DNA from: Comamonadaceae bacterium
Lineage (GTDB): Bacteria; Pseudomonadota; Gammaproteobacteria; Burkholderiales; Burkholderiaceae_C
Reading direction: 5' to 3'
DNA: 39,324 bases
Assembly (NCBI GenBank): GCA_947476285.1
Contig: CANJPU010000054.1
Location: forward strand, 1-39,324
Notes under the pieces: model-generated
Seen by the model: only the letters and a program-made list of their open reading frames with translations
Databases searched by the model: none
What the model was told of the DNA's origin: nothing
In this document: positions 7,749-15,137 of the stretch, in pieces
How the letters are laid out: the number at the start of each line of letters is the position of its first letter
Numbering within the stretch: the stretch's first letter is position 1
Position numbers and translations under genes: made by a program

Positions 7749-8759
7749 ATGAGCCACTCGCATTCACCTTCACGCCGCCGCAGCCTGTACCTTCTAGCAG
7801 CCGCGGCCGCCGCGCCTCTGGCCATCACGTCCCGCTCTTACGCTCAGTCCGACCCCGCGAGCTATCCTAACCGCGTAGTCCGCCTGATCAATCCCTGGAA
7901 CCCCGGCGGCCCGGCCGACATCATCGCGCAGCCCATCGTCCAGGGCCTGGCCGCGGCCTGGAAGCAGCCGGTCATCATGGAGCACAAGACCGGCGCCAAC
8001 GGCGTGATCGGCACCCAGTTCGTGGTCAAGGCGCCGCCGGACGGCTACACGCTGCTGCTGTCGCAGCTCGGCCCCAACGTCATCGCCCCATCGCTTGGCA
8101 AGGGCACGCCCTACGACCCGATCACCGACTTCGCGCCGATCACGCAGATCGAATCCAACCCGCTGGTGCTGGTGGTGCGGCCTGAGCTCAAGATCAACAC
8201 GGTGGCCGAGCTGATCGCCTATGGCAAGGCCAACCCCACCGCGCTGTCGTACGCGTCGGGCGGCAGCGGCAGCAACATCCACCTGGCCGGCGAGATGCTC
8301 AAGCAGCTGGCCGGCATCAATATGATTCACGTGCCGTACAAGGGCGCGGCGCCGATCATCGCCGACATGTTCGGCGGCTCGATCAGCGCTTCCTTCCTCA
8401 ACCCTTCGGTCGTGGCGCAGCATGTGGCCAGCGGCAAGCTCAAGGCCATCGGCGTCACCACCGCCAAGCGCTCGCCGTCGCAGCCGAGCATTCCGGCGAT
8501 CTCGGAAACGCTGCCGGGCTTTGACGTCACGTCCTGGTACGGCCTGATGGCTCCTGCCGGCACGCCAGCGCCGATCATCGACAAAATCTACCGCCAGGTT
8601 TCCGCCATCGTCCGCACGCCGGAAGTGACCGGCATCTACCGCGCCGGCTTCCTGGACGTGGACCTCACTACGCCCGACGAATATGCCAGGTCGCTGAAGA
8701 TCGAGGTGGCTCGCTACGCCAAGCTGATCAAGGACTTCAAGATCACCGGGGCCGAGTGA
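7749..8759 (+). CDS. Bug/TctC-family periplasmic substrate-binding receptor (2)
   Basis: This 336-residue TTT-type receptor has an N terminus with three arginines followed by a hydrophobic stretch (SPSRRRSLYLLAAAAAAP) and an SYAQ cleavage site near residue 33. That resembles a twin-arginine signal, but a Sec signal cannot be excluded. The mature part opens YPNRVVRLINPWNPGGPAD and carries PPDGYTLLL and HVPYKGAAPIIAD, which are family hallmarks. AGGAG lies seven bases before ATG 7749. It closes the accessory acyl-CoA block and is a paralogue of the receptor at 649. There are no TctA/TctB genes nearby, so a remote or shared permease, or a sensing role, must be assumed. Confidence 0.93.
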   Translation: MSHSHSPSRRRSLYLLAAAAAAPLAITSRSYAQSDPASYPNRVVRLINPWNPGGPADIIAQPIVQGLAAAWKQPVIMEHKTGANGVIGTQFVVKAPPDGYTLLLSQLGPNVIAPSLGKGTPYDPITDFAPITQIESNPLVLVVRPELKINTVAELIAYGKANPTALSYASGGSGSNIHLAGEMLKQLAGINMIHVPYKGAAPIIADMFGGSISASFLNPSVVAQHVASGKLKAIGVTTAKRSPSQPSIPAISETLPGFDVTSWYGLMAPAGTPAPIIDKIYRQVSAIVRTPEVTGIYRAGFLDVDLTTPDEYARSLKIEVARYAKLIKDFKITGAE

Positions 8760-8764
8760 GGAGC

Positions 8765-8783
8765 GGCGGGCTGCTTGCCCGCC
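8765..8783 (+). terminator. GC-rich hairpin after the Bug gene
   Basis: A perfect 7-bp stem GGCGGGC/GCCCGCC with a TGCTT loop begins six bases after the Bug stop. There is no T tract behind it, so it is either a weak or Rho-assisted terminator or a 3'-end stabilising hairpin. Confidence 0.4.
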
Positions 8784-8851
8784 AATCGACCTGCGCCTTG
8801 CGTGATGACATCCGTCGCACACGGGTCGCCACCCATTCCCACACAAGATTG

Positions 8852-8959
8852 CGCTCGAGGCTGGGCTACGTCAGCCCGAGGACCTTCGAGCAACGCTGGA
8901 TCGCGGCCCAGCAGCAAGACAGGAAGTCCGCACAATGGGCAGCCTATGGAGTGCGGTAA
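8852..8959 (+). pseudogene. C-terminal remnant of an IS3-family transposase
   Basis: A short frame ending at TAA 8957-8959 reads LRSRLGYVSPRTFEQRW and then IAAQQQDRKSAQ. The motif HSxLGYxSPxxFE near the C terminus is characteristic of IS3-family OrfB (DDE) transposases. The preceding His-Ser and everything upstream are lost, so only about 35 codons survive. The bases after the stop (GGGGCAAGGTCA near 8963) could be part of the element's right end, but no matching inverted repeat is visible. It is the only content I can support in the 255-bp gap between the Bug gene and mshM, apart from the hairpin. Confidence 0.65.
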
Positions 8960-9014
8960 ACAGGGGCAAGGTCACTCAAGCTCGCCGGCTCGAACCGGCC
9001 TGCAGTAGAACGCC

Positions 9015-9920
9015 ATGTATCTGCGGCACTTCGGCCTGAAAGAGCTTCCGTTCAGCATCACGCCGGACACCAGCTTCTTTTTTTCGTCTCAGAAATCGCA
9101 GGAGGCCCTCAACACTCTGCTGATTGCAGCGCGCATGGGCGAAGGCTTCATCAAGATCACTGGCGAGGTCGGAACGGGCAAGACCATCCTGTGCCGCAAG
9201 TTGATTGCCAGCTTGGGGCCGGACTACTGCGTCGCGTACATACCCAATCCTTACCTGGAGCCGATCTCCCTTTTCATGGAGCTGGCCTCGGAACTGGGCT
9301 TGACGATCGAACCCCAGACAAACCTGAATCAGCACCAATTGCTCAAGGGTCTGACCACCAGATTGATGGACTTGGCAGGCCAGGGCAAGCGCGTGCTTGT
9401 CTGCCTGGACGAGGCTCAGGCTATGCCAGTGGAAACGCTGGAAGCGTTGCGGCTTCTGACGAATCTCGAGACCGAAAAGCGAAAGCTCCTGCAGGTGATC
9501 ATCTTCGGCCAGCCCGAGCTCGATGCCAGGCTCGACCTCCCGTCGGTGCGCCAGCTCAAGCAACGCATTACCTTCGACTACCACCTGGGCCCACTGACAA
9601 GCGCCGAGCTGGACTATTACCTTCGCTATCGGCTGGTGGTCGCCGGCTATCAGGGGGCGAGCCTCTTTAGCGCAAGCGCAAGGTGGTCGCTCAAGAGGTC
9701 CACTCGCTGTGTGCCGCGTCTGGTGAACATCGTGGCGCACAAGGCCTTGCTCAGCGCCTATGGCAAGGGCAAGGGGCGGGTCGGTGTATTCGATGTGCTT
9801 GCGGCTTCGAGAGATACCTCTTCGCTGGGCAGGGCATGGCTGCCATCCAGATGGAGGATGACCTTGATGATCCTGCTGGGCTGCGGCCTAGTTACTCTTG
9901 GATGGGCGTCTTTGCTATGA
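9015..9920 (+). CDS. mshM: MshM/ExeA-like AAA+ ATPase of pilus/secretion assembly
   Basis: This 301-residue P-loop ATPase starts MYLRHFGLKELPFSITPD, the hallmark opening of ExeA/MshM proteins. Walker A is GEVGTGKT (residues 50-57) and Walker B is VLVCLDEAQ (about 127-135). An arginine-finger region follows (RQLKQRITFDYHLGPL). A C-terminal hydrophobic segment at about 282-301 could anchor it to the inner membrane. MshM is thought to help insert or assemble secretin or pilus components of the MSHA type IV pilus. The stop overlaps the mshN start (ATGA). No other msh genes (secretin, pilins, extension ATPase) occur in the window, so the pair is isolated. ExeA-type naming remains an alternative, but the MshN partner favours MshM. 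Confidence 0.85.
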   Translation: MYLRHFGLKELPFSITPDTSFFFSSQKSQEALNTLLIAARMGEGFIKITGEVGTGKTILCRKLIASLGPDYCVAYIPNPYLEPISLFMELASELGLTIEPQTNLNQHQLLKGLTTRLMDLAGQGKRVLVCLDEAQAMPVETLEALRLLTNLETEKRKLLQVIIFGQPELDARLDLPSVRQLKQRITFDYHLGPLTSAELDYYLRYRLVVAGYQGASLFSASARWSLKRSTRCVPRLVNIVAHKALLSAYGKGKGRVGVFDVLAASRDTSSLGRAWLPSRWRMTLMILLGCGLVTLGWASLL

Positions 9921-11083
9921 GTTTGATCAATCAACTGTTGAAGGACCTGGACCAGAGGCAGGTCAGCTTGGAAGGCGGCCCGCCGGCGAGTGCGCCGTCG
10001 GTCGCGATTGCCCGCGCGCACGGGCCGGGCAGGGCGCTGCTGGTCAGCACTGTGTTTGTTGTGCTGGCCGCCCTCGCCGCAGGCGCGTGGGTGCTTTTTC
10101 GGCCCGTGCAGGTGCGCCCTGTTGCGGCCGTTGCAGCGCTTGCGCCGAAGCCTCCAGGCGCTGCAGGAGCTGTGCCACCTGTGCAAGTGGCCGCGCAGGC
10201 GCCGCCGGCTCCAGTTGTTCCCGCGATCAGTGCTTCGGTGCCGCAGCTTGCCGGCCCTGGCGCGTCAGCGGCAGTGGCGGCGCCAGCCAAGCCCGTGGCG
10301 GATGGCAGGCCGGCGCTGCAGCAAGCGGCGCGTGCACCGCAGGCTTCCGTTGGGACAAAGCCCGAGCCGACCAGCGCGGGTTTGCCTTTGTCCGCCGCGA
10401 GCAAGCGGGCACCAAACCCATCGGTGCCGGCGGTTCAGGGAACGCCCCAGCCGCGAGTGGCACGAGCAGCCGCTCCCGTCGCCGAAAGCATCCCTCAAAA
10501 GCAAGTGAGTCCGCAGCAGCTGTCTGACAACCTCTACAAGCAAGCCGTCGTGCTCCTGCAGCAAGGCAAAGCCAACGAGGCGCGGCAAGCGGTGCAGTCG
10601 TCATTGGAGGCAGAGCCGAAAAATGCCGACGCGCGACTGATGCTGATGGGCTTCCTGGTCGACAGCAAAGACCTGCCGCAGGCCACCGCGCTGCTGACAG
10701 AAGGCGTGCGGCTGTTGCCGCAGCACAGTGGCTTCTGGATGAATCTGGCCCGTCTTCAGGTGGAGAGTGGCCAAGGCGCAGCGGCCGTGGTCACCTTGGA
10801 GCAAGGCTTGCCCTGGGCGAGTGACGACCCTCAATATCACGCCTTCTACGCGGCGCTGCTGCAAAGATTGGATCGGCACGACGAGGCCATCAAGCACTTT
10901 CTCACCGCATTGCGCAGCAATCCATCCATGCCAAACTGGCTGGTTGGCATCGGTGTGTCACTCCAGGCCGTTGGCAAAAATGCCGATGCAGTTGAAGCCT
11001 TTCAGCGAGCAAAGGACACCGGATGGCTTGCCTCGGGATTGGCCGCCTTTGTCGATCAAAGACTGACCCAACTCAGACCCTAG
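9917..11083 (+). CDS. mshN: MshN-like TPR protein of MSHA pilus biogenesis
   Basis: This 388-residue protein begins MSLINQLLKDLDQR, as MshN proteins do. It has a short cytoplasmic N terminus, one membrane segment at about 40-62 (ALLVSTVFVVLAALAAGAWV), and an Ala/Pro-rich periplasmic linker to about residue 190. A C-terminal array of tetratricopeptide-type helices follows (QQGKANEARQAVQSSLEAEP, QATALLTEGVRLLP, DEAIKHFLTALRSNP). Such TPR domains scaffold pilus assembly. The start ATG 9917 is coupled to the mshM stop. The linker is rich in GCG/GCC codons and may be tolerant of length change. Downstream lies the unrelated CoA-transferase gene after a 148-bp gap. Confidence 0.8.
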   Translation: MSLINQLLKDLDQRQVSLEGGPPASAPSVAIARAHGPGRALLVSTVFVVLAALAAGAWVLFRPVQVRPVAAVAALAPKPPGAAGAVPPVQVAAQAPPAPVVPAISASVPQLAGPGASAAVAAPAKPVADGRPALQQAARAPQASVGTKPEPTSAGLPLSAASKRAPNPSVPAVQGTPQPRVARAAAPVAESIPQKQVSPQQLSDNLYKQAVVLLQQGKANEARQAVQSSLEAEPKNADARLMLMGFLVDSKDLPQATALLTEGVRLLPQHSGFWMNLARLQVESGQGAAAVVTLEQGLPWASDDPQYHAFYAALLQRLDRHDEAIKHFLTALRSNPSMPNWLVGIGVSLQAVGKNADAVEAFQRAKDTGWLASGLAAFVDQRLTQLRP

Positions 11084-11231
11084 CCCGCCTTGACTTCACG
11101 CATGATCGCGTCCGCCAGGCTGCGCATTGCGTCAGACCTGGACTTCATCTGTGAGTGGTCGCGTGGTGTAGGATGGCCCCGCCGTACAGGCTTGGGTTGT
11201 ATGTTTGCTCAAGCGAAGCTCCAAAGAATCA

Positions 11232-12458
11232 ATGATGAAGACACCAACGAATGGCCCGCTTGCGGGCTTGCGCGTGCTGGACATGACGCGCGTGATCGCG
11301 GGGCCATTGGCCGGCCAGTATCTGGCCGACTATGGCGCCGATGTAATCAAGGTCGAAAAAAGAGGCGAGGGCGATGAAGCCCGCAAGGTCGGACCGCCCT
11401 GGCTGAAGGACGGGCAAGGCCAGGACACCAAAGATTCCACCTACTTTCAGACTGCCAACCGAGGCAAGCGTGCCATTGACATCGATTTCGCCAAACCAGA
11501 AGGCGCGCAACTCGTGCGAGATCTGGCCTTGCAAAGCGATATTTTTCTTGAGAACTATCGGCCCGGCACTCTGGCCAAATATGGGCTGGGCTATGCCGAT
11601 CTGTCAAAACTGAATGAGCGCCTGATCTACTGCTCTGTCACGGGTTTCGGTCAGGACGGACCCTACGCCAGCCGGTCGGGGTACGACTACCTTGTGCAGG
11701 GCATGTCCGGCGTCATGGCCCTGACCGGCACACCTGAGGGCGGACCCACCCGCGTGGGCATACCCATCGCCGATATCTCAACCGGGCTGCATGCGGTCAT
11801 CGGTATCCTCGCGGCGCTGAACAAGCGGCATGCGACTGGCAAGGGGCAGTGGCTGGACATTGGTCTGTTCGATTGCCAGTTTGGCATGATGCTCAACCCG
11901 GTTGCCGCATGGTTCAACAGTGGCGTGGCGCTTAAGTCCAGCGGCAATTCGCATCCCAGCGCGTGTCCGCATGCTGCGTTCCAGGTGGCCGATGGGCAGA
12001 TCATCATCGCGATATTCAGCGATGCAGAGTTCGGCCGGCTTTGCCAAGTGCTGGGGCACCCTGAATGGGCGCGCGACGAGAGATTTGCCAGCAACGGTTT
12101 GCGCGTGCAGCACCGGCAACTGCTGGAGAAGTGCATCACTGAAGTCTTGCTCACCGACACCCGAAGCAATTGGGTGGACCGATTCAACGCCGCCAAGGTG
12201 TGCGCCGGGCCAATCAACCAGGTCAGCGACCTCGACGGAAATCCTCAGGTGCTGGCGCGGCGGATGATTGTGGAGCAGCCGCACCCCGTCGCCGGCTCGG
12301 TCAAGTCGATCGCCAATCCGGTCAAGTTCTCAGATGGTGAGCTGACCTATGCACTGCCGGCGCCCGCGCAGGGCCAGCACACAAATGAAGTGCTGCGGGA
12401 GATGCTGGGCCTCGCGCCCGAAGCGATCGAGCTGTTGCGGCTAAAGCAGGTCATCTGA
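11232..12458 (+). CDS. CaiB/BaiF (family III) CoA-transferase
   Basis: This 408-residue family III CoA-transferase would move CoA between an acyl-CoA donor and a carboxylic acid through an aspartyl-CoA thioester intermediate. The N-terminal Rossmann region LAGLRVLDMTRVIAGPLAGQ and ADYGADVIKVEK (about 33-43) bind CoA. The catalytic Asp is most likely Asp181 in GIPIADISTG. The conserved ENYRPGTLAKYGLGY (107-121) is present. Length and ends are normal. Start choice between ATG 11232 and 11235 is open, and no strong Shine-Dalgarno is seen. Its first 61 bases are duplicated at 540. The cupin and hydrolase genes follow in the same direction and may form an operon. The substrate is unknown; family relatives act on carnitine, oxalate, mesaconate, succinate and aromatic acids. 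Confidence 0.93.
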   Translation: MMKTPTNGPLAGLRVLDMTRVIAGPLAGQYLADYGADVIKVEKRGEGDEARKVGPPWLKDGQGQDTKDSTYFQTANRGKRAIDIDFAKPEGAQLVRDLALQSDIFLENYRPGTLAKYGLGYADLSKLNERLIYCSVTGFGQDGPYASRSGYDYLVQGMSGVMALTGTPEGGPTRVGIPIADISTGLHAVIGILAALNKRHATGKGQWLDIGLFDCQFGMMLNPVAAWFNSGVALKSSGNSHPSACPHAAFQVADGQIIIAIFSDAEFGRLCQVLGHPEWARDERFASNGLRVQHRQLLEKCITEVLLTDTRSNWVDRFNAAKVCAGPINQVSDLDGNPQVLARRMIVEQPHPVAGSVKSIANPVKFSDGELTYALPAPAQGQHTNEVLREMLGLAPEAIELLRLKQVI

Positions 12459-12600
12459 CGGCACTCACATTAACATGCACGAAATCGATTCTGTACATCT
12501 CTCATTGCCATTTGGCTCGCAGCGCATGTGGCCATAGCATGCTGGGCGAAGCCCTGCATTGACGGGCGATTGGCACAACCAGATCGGAGACAGACGCCAC

Positions 12601-13188
12601 ATGAAATCCATAGACTTGACCCCGGAAGAAATGGGCCGCAGGACGCATCGCTTTGCTGACCTCAAGCCCTATCAGAATCAGCACCAGGATGCGCGCGGCA
12701 TTCCCGCCGGCGCGCTAGAGCGCCTGGCGGCGCATCGCGTCTATCCGCTCATGGTGCCGGTGGACTACAAGGGGCGCGGCGAGCAGGCACCGATGAAAGG
12801 CGCGCCCGGGCTTATTCTGTCCATTACTGAATCTCCGCCTGGTGACGGTGCAGCACTGCACATTCATGAGCAGACGATTGAAAACTTCTTTTGCTTGAGC
12901 GGCCGCTTTCACATTCAGTGGGGCGACAACGGCGAACATCATGTCGAGCTCGGCCCATTGGATTTTTGCTCGGTGCCGCCAGGCGTCGTGCGCGGCTTCA
13001 AGAACATTTCCAACGAGACCGGCCGCCTGCTGGCCATCATCCATGTGCAGTCTGCTGACCAGGGAGACCGCATTGCTTTTGTTCCCAAGCTGCAGGACGA
13101 GATAGCAAGCGCCTATGGCGCGCAGACGGTGGAAGCCCTGTCGCGCATCGGCGTGCACTTCGATGCAGGCATTGAGACCAAGTCCTGA
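12601..13188 (+). CDS. Single-domain cupin protein
   Basis: This is a 195-residue protein with one cupin beta-barrel at about residues 70-155. Motif 1 fits the G(X)5HXH(X)4E(X)6G pattern exactly, with Gly81, His87, His89, Glu94 and Gly101. Motif 2 (VPPGVVRGFKN) has PxG and the final Asn but carries Arg131 where the third metal-ligand His is expected. Metal could still bind through two His and Glu. Possible roles are an isomerase, decarboxylase, dioxygenase or binding protein for an acid; none can be chosen. GGAGA lies upstream of ATG 12601, and the longer in-frame start at 12559 looks untranslated. It lies between a CoA-transferase and a hydrolase gene, the latter starting directly after its stop. 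Confidence 0.8.
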   Translation: MKSIDLTPEEMGRRTHRFADLKPYQNQHQDARGIPAGALERLAAHRVYPLMVPVDYKGRGEQAPMKGAPGLILSITESPPGDGAALHIHEQTIENFFCLSGRFHIQWGDNGEHHVELGPLDFCSVPPGVVRGFKNISNETGRLLAIIHVQSADQGDRIAFVPKLQDEIASAYGAQTVEALSRIGVHFDAGIETKS

Positions 13189-13968
13189 ATGAGCGCAGCG
13201 TCCGTGGATCTTTGCGTCTGGGGTGAGGAGCGCGCCTTCGGTGAGTTGCGCGCACGAGGCCTGCGCGTGCAAGCCAATGGGCGCACCGTGCCAGCCATGC
13301 TCTGGCGCGCCGCTGATGCCGATGACAGAGCGCGCCCACTGGTGCTGGTGCAGCACGGCGGATCGGGCCACAAGGCCGACGACGCAGTGCTGCAGCAGGT
13401 GCAGCTCCTGGTGGGTGACGGCAGCTGTCTGGTGGCCACCATCGACGGCCCCATTCATGGTGACCGTGTTGCATCGCCCGCGGCCGGCGAGCAAATGCGC
13501 AACCGGTTTCTAGACCAATGGCGCACCGATCCGATGATCGACTCCATGGTGCAAGACTGGCAGGCCGTGCTGAACAAACTGTGCGAACTGCCGCAGGTGG
13601 ATGCGCAGCGAATCGGCTGGATGGGCACTTCCATGGGTACGGCCTATGGCCTGCCTTTTGTGGCGGCTTGCCCGCAGGTGAAGGCAGCGGTGCTGGGCAA
13701 ATGGAGCGGCGACTATGCCAACAGCGAACGCCTGATGCGCGATGCGCCTGCGGTCCTATGTCCGGTGCTTTTCATTCAGCACTGGCACGATGAACTCTTC
13801 AGCCGTGATGGCACGCTCGCCCTGTTCGATCGCATCGGCTCGTCCGACAAGCGCTTGCATCTTTTCACCGGCTCGCATTTTCAAAGGGGCGGCGAGCCTT
13901 TGATCGACGCGGTGGCGCATTTGCACCGGTACTTGGATCTCGAAGCTACGGCTCGCCCAACCCGATGA
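13189..13968 (+). CDS. Alpha/beta hydrolase family protein
   Basis: This 259-residue protein has an alpha/beta-hydrolase core. The oxyanion-side motif is VLVQHGGSGHKAD (about 52-64). The nucleophile elbow is GTSMG with Ser148, the probable acid is Asp201 (HWHDELF) and the probable base is His230 (TGSHFQ). It resembles esterases and dienelactone-hydrolase-like enzymes. The substrate may be an ester, a CoA thioester or a ring-cleavage product. The start ATG is immediately after the cupin stop, so the two are co-translated. The 3' end overlaps the convergent LysR gene by 23 bases. No signal peptide is present, so it is cytoplasmic. Confidence 0.82.
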   Translation: MSAASVDLCVWGEERAFGELRARGLRVQANGRTVPAMLWRAADADDRARPLVLVQHGGSGHKADDAVLQQVQLLVGDGSCLVATIDGPIHGDRVASPAAGEQMRNRFLDQWRTDPMIDSMVQDWQAVLNKLCELPQVDAQRIGWMGTSMGTAYGLPFVAACPQVKAAVLGKWSGDYANSERLMRDAPAVLCPVLFIQHWHDELFSRDGTLALFDRIGSSDKRLHLFTGSHFQRGGEPLIDAVAHLHRYLDLEATARPTR

Positions 13969-14839
13969 TCATCCGGCGCAGCCAGATGTTGGCCGGGTCT
14001 TTGTGTGTGCGCTGCGACCACTGCATCAGGAGCGGTTGCTCGGCCATCGCGAAGGGCAGGTCGATCACATGCACCGGCAGGTAGTCAACGAACTTGCGTG
14101 CGAGGCGTGTCTGCACAGTGAGCATCAGATCTGATTTGGCCACCACCTCGGCCGCGCAGAGGTAGCGCGGCGTGGACATGACCACTTTGCGCGCCATGTG
14201 TTGACGTGCCAGGTGCGCATCCACGGTGCCGGTGAAGGTGCCGCTGGGCGAGACCAGAACATGGGAGGCCTGCAGGTATTGCTCCATGGTCAGCTTCTTG
14301 GCCGGCTTGCGCCCATGCGCGCGCACCACGCAGGAGTAGGTCTCGGTGAACAGCGTCTTGGTGTGGGCCGACGCCTTGGGCGCGAAGCTCACGCACAAAT
14401 CGATGTTGCCGCGGCTGAGGTCTTCCCTGACGTGTTCCTTGACCACGTTGTGAATCAGCACCCGCACATCGGGTGCCTGGGCCCTGAGCTGTTCAGTCAA
14501 CCTGGGCAACAGCAGCGAGTCGAAATAATCGGTCGAGCCCAAGGTGAAAATGTTGGACGCGGTGGCCGGATCGAAGTGGCCCTTGCCCAATACCAGCTCC
14601 ACCGATTGCAGGGCCTGGCGCACCGGCTCGCGAAGCTCCTGCGCCAAGGGTGTGAGAGCCAGCCCCCCCGCGCCGCGCACCAGCAGCGGATCGCCCAGCA
14701 TGTCGCGCAGGCGGTGCAGCGAATGGCTCATCGCCGACTGACTCAGGAACAGATTGGAGGCGGCGCGGGTCACGCTCTTTTCGCGCAGCAGCACGTCGAG
14801 CGTTACCAGGAGATTGAGGTCGAATTTTCGAAGATGCAT
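13946..14839 (-). CDS. LysR-family transcriptional regulator
   Basis: This 297-residue LysR-type regulator has an N-terminal winged helix-turn-helix (about residues 4-62: FDLNLLVTLDVLLREKSVTR, LSQSAMSHSLHRLRDMLGDP). The NLLVTLDVLL start is like the NodD/NahR/LinR branch. A periplasmic-binding-like effector domain follows at about 90-295. AGGTGAGGA precedes the ATG on the minus strand. It is convergent with the hydrolase gene and divergent from the Bug/TauD pair, with a 298-bp shared intergenic region holding a dyad. By the usual LysR arrangement it probably regulates the divergent Bug-TauD genes and may respond to the substrate. Control of the CaiB-cupin-hydrolase genes is possible but not shown. 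Confidence 0.93.
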   Translation of the reverse strand: MHLRKFDLNLLVTLDVLLREKSVTRAASNLFLSQSAMSHSLHRLRDMLGDPLLVRGAGGLALTPLAQELREPVRQALQSVELVLGKGHFDPATASNIFTLGSTDYFDSLLLPRLTEQLRAQAPDVRVLIHNVVKEHVREDLSRGNIDLCVSFAPKASAHTKTLFTETYSCVVRAHGRKPAKKLTMEQYLQASHVLVSPSGTFTGTVDAHLARQHMARKVVMSTPRYLCAAEVVAKSDLMLTVQTRLARKFVDYLPVHVIDLPFAMAEQPLLMQWSQRTHKDPANIWLRRMIIGLGEP

Positions 14840-14975
14840 GGGGGGCGGTCCTCACCTGCGGGAACTCTAACAGCATGACCCACACCTGGGTGGGTTGCCC
14901 GGCCAGGGTGGAATGCACGCTATTGATGGCGAACATCGGAAGTTTGCATTTTGCCGGTGCGCCGGACGCATCTAA

Positions 14976-14996
14976 CATCACAAATTCGTTTTGATG
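14976..14996. promoter_or_regulatory. Dyad, candidate LysR operator
   Basis: An inverted repeat with arms CATCA and TGATG separated by 11 bases lies between the divergent lysR-type gene and the Bug gene. The inner bases AAA and TTT extend the symmetry with one slip. Size and spacing resemble a LysR recognition site, although the exact T-N11-A pattern is not met. The rest of 14840-15137 holds the two promoters, which I could not place, and nothing else evident. Confidence 0.45.
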
Positions 14997-15137
14997 CGAG
15001 AGCCGCATGAGCGAGTACAGTCAGTCGGCGCAGGCCATGGAGCGCAAGCAGAGCACTCTCTTCGCTCGATGGCCGGGCTGCTGGCAGGCACCGATCAGTG
15101 ATACTGCCAGGCCAAGATGCCAACCAGGAGACAAAGA

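Noticed and set aside
271..11292. Integrative island using tRNA-Val as attachment site
   Set aside because: No integrase gene and no duplicated tRNA 3' end were found at the right side. The only long direct repeat is the caiB start.
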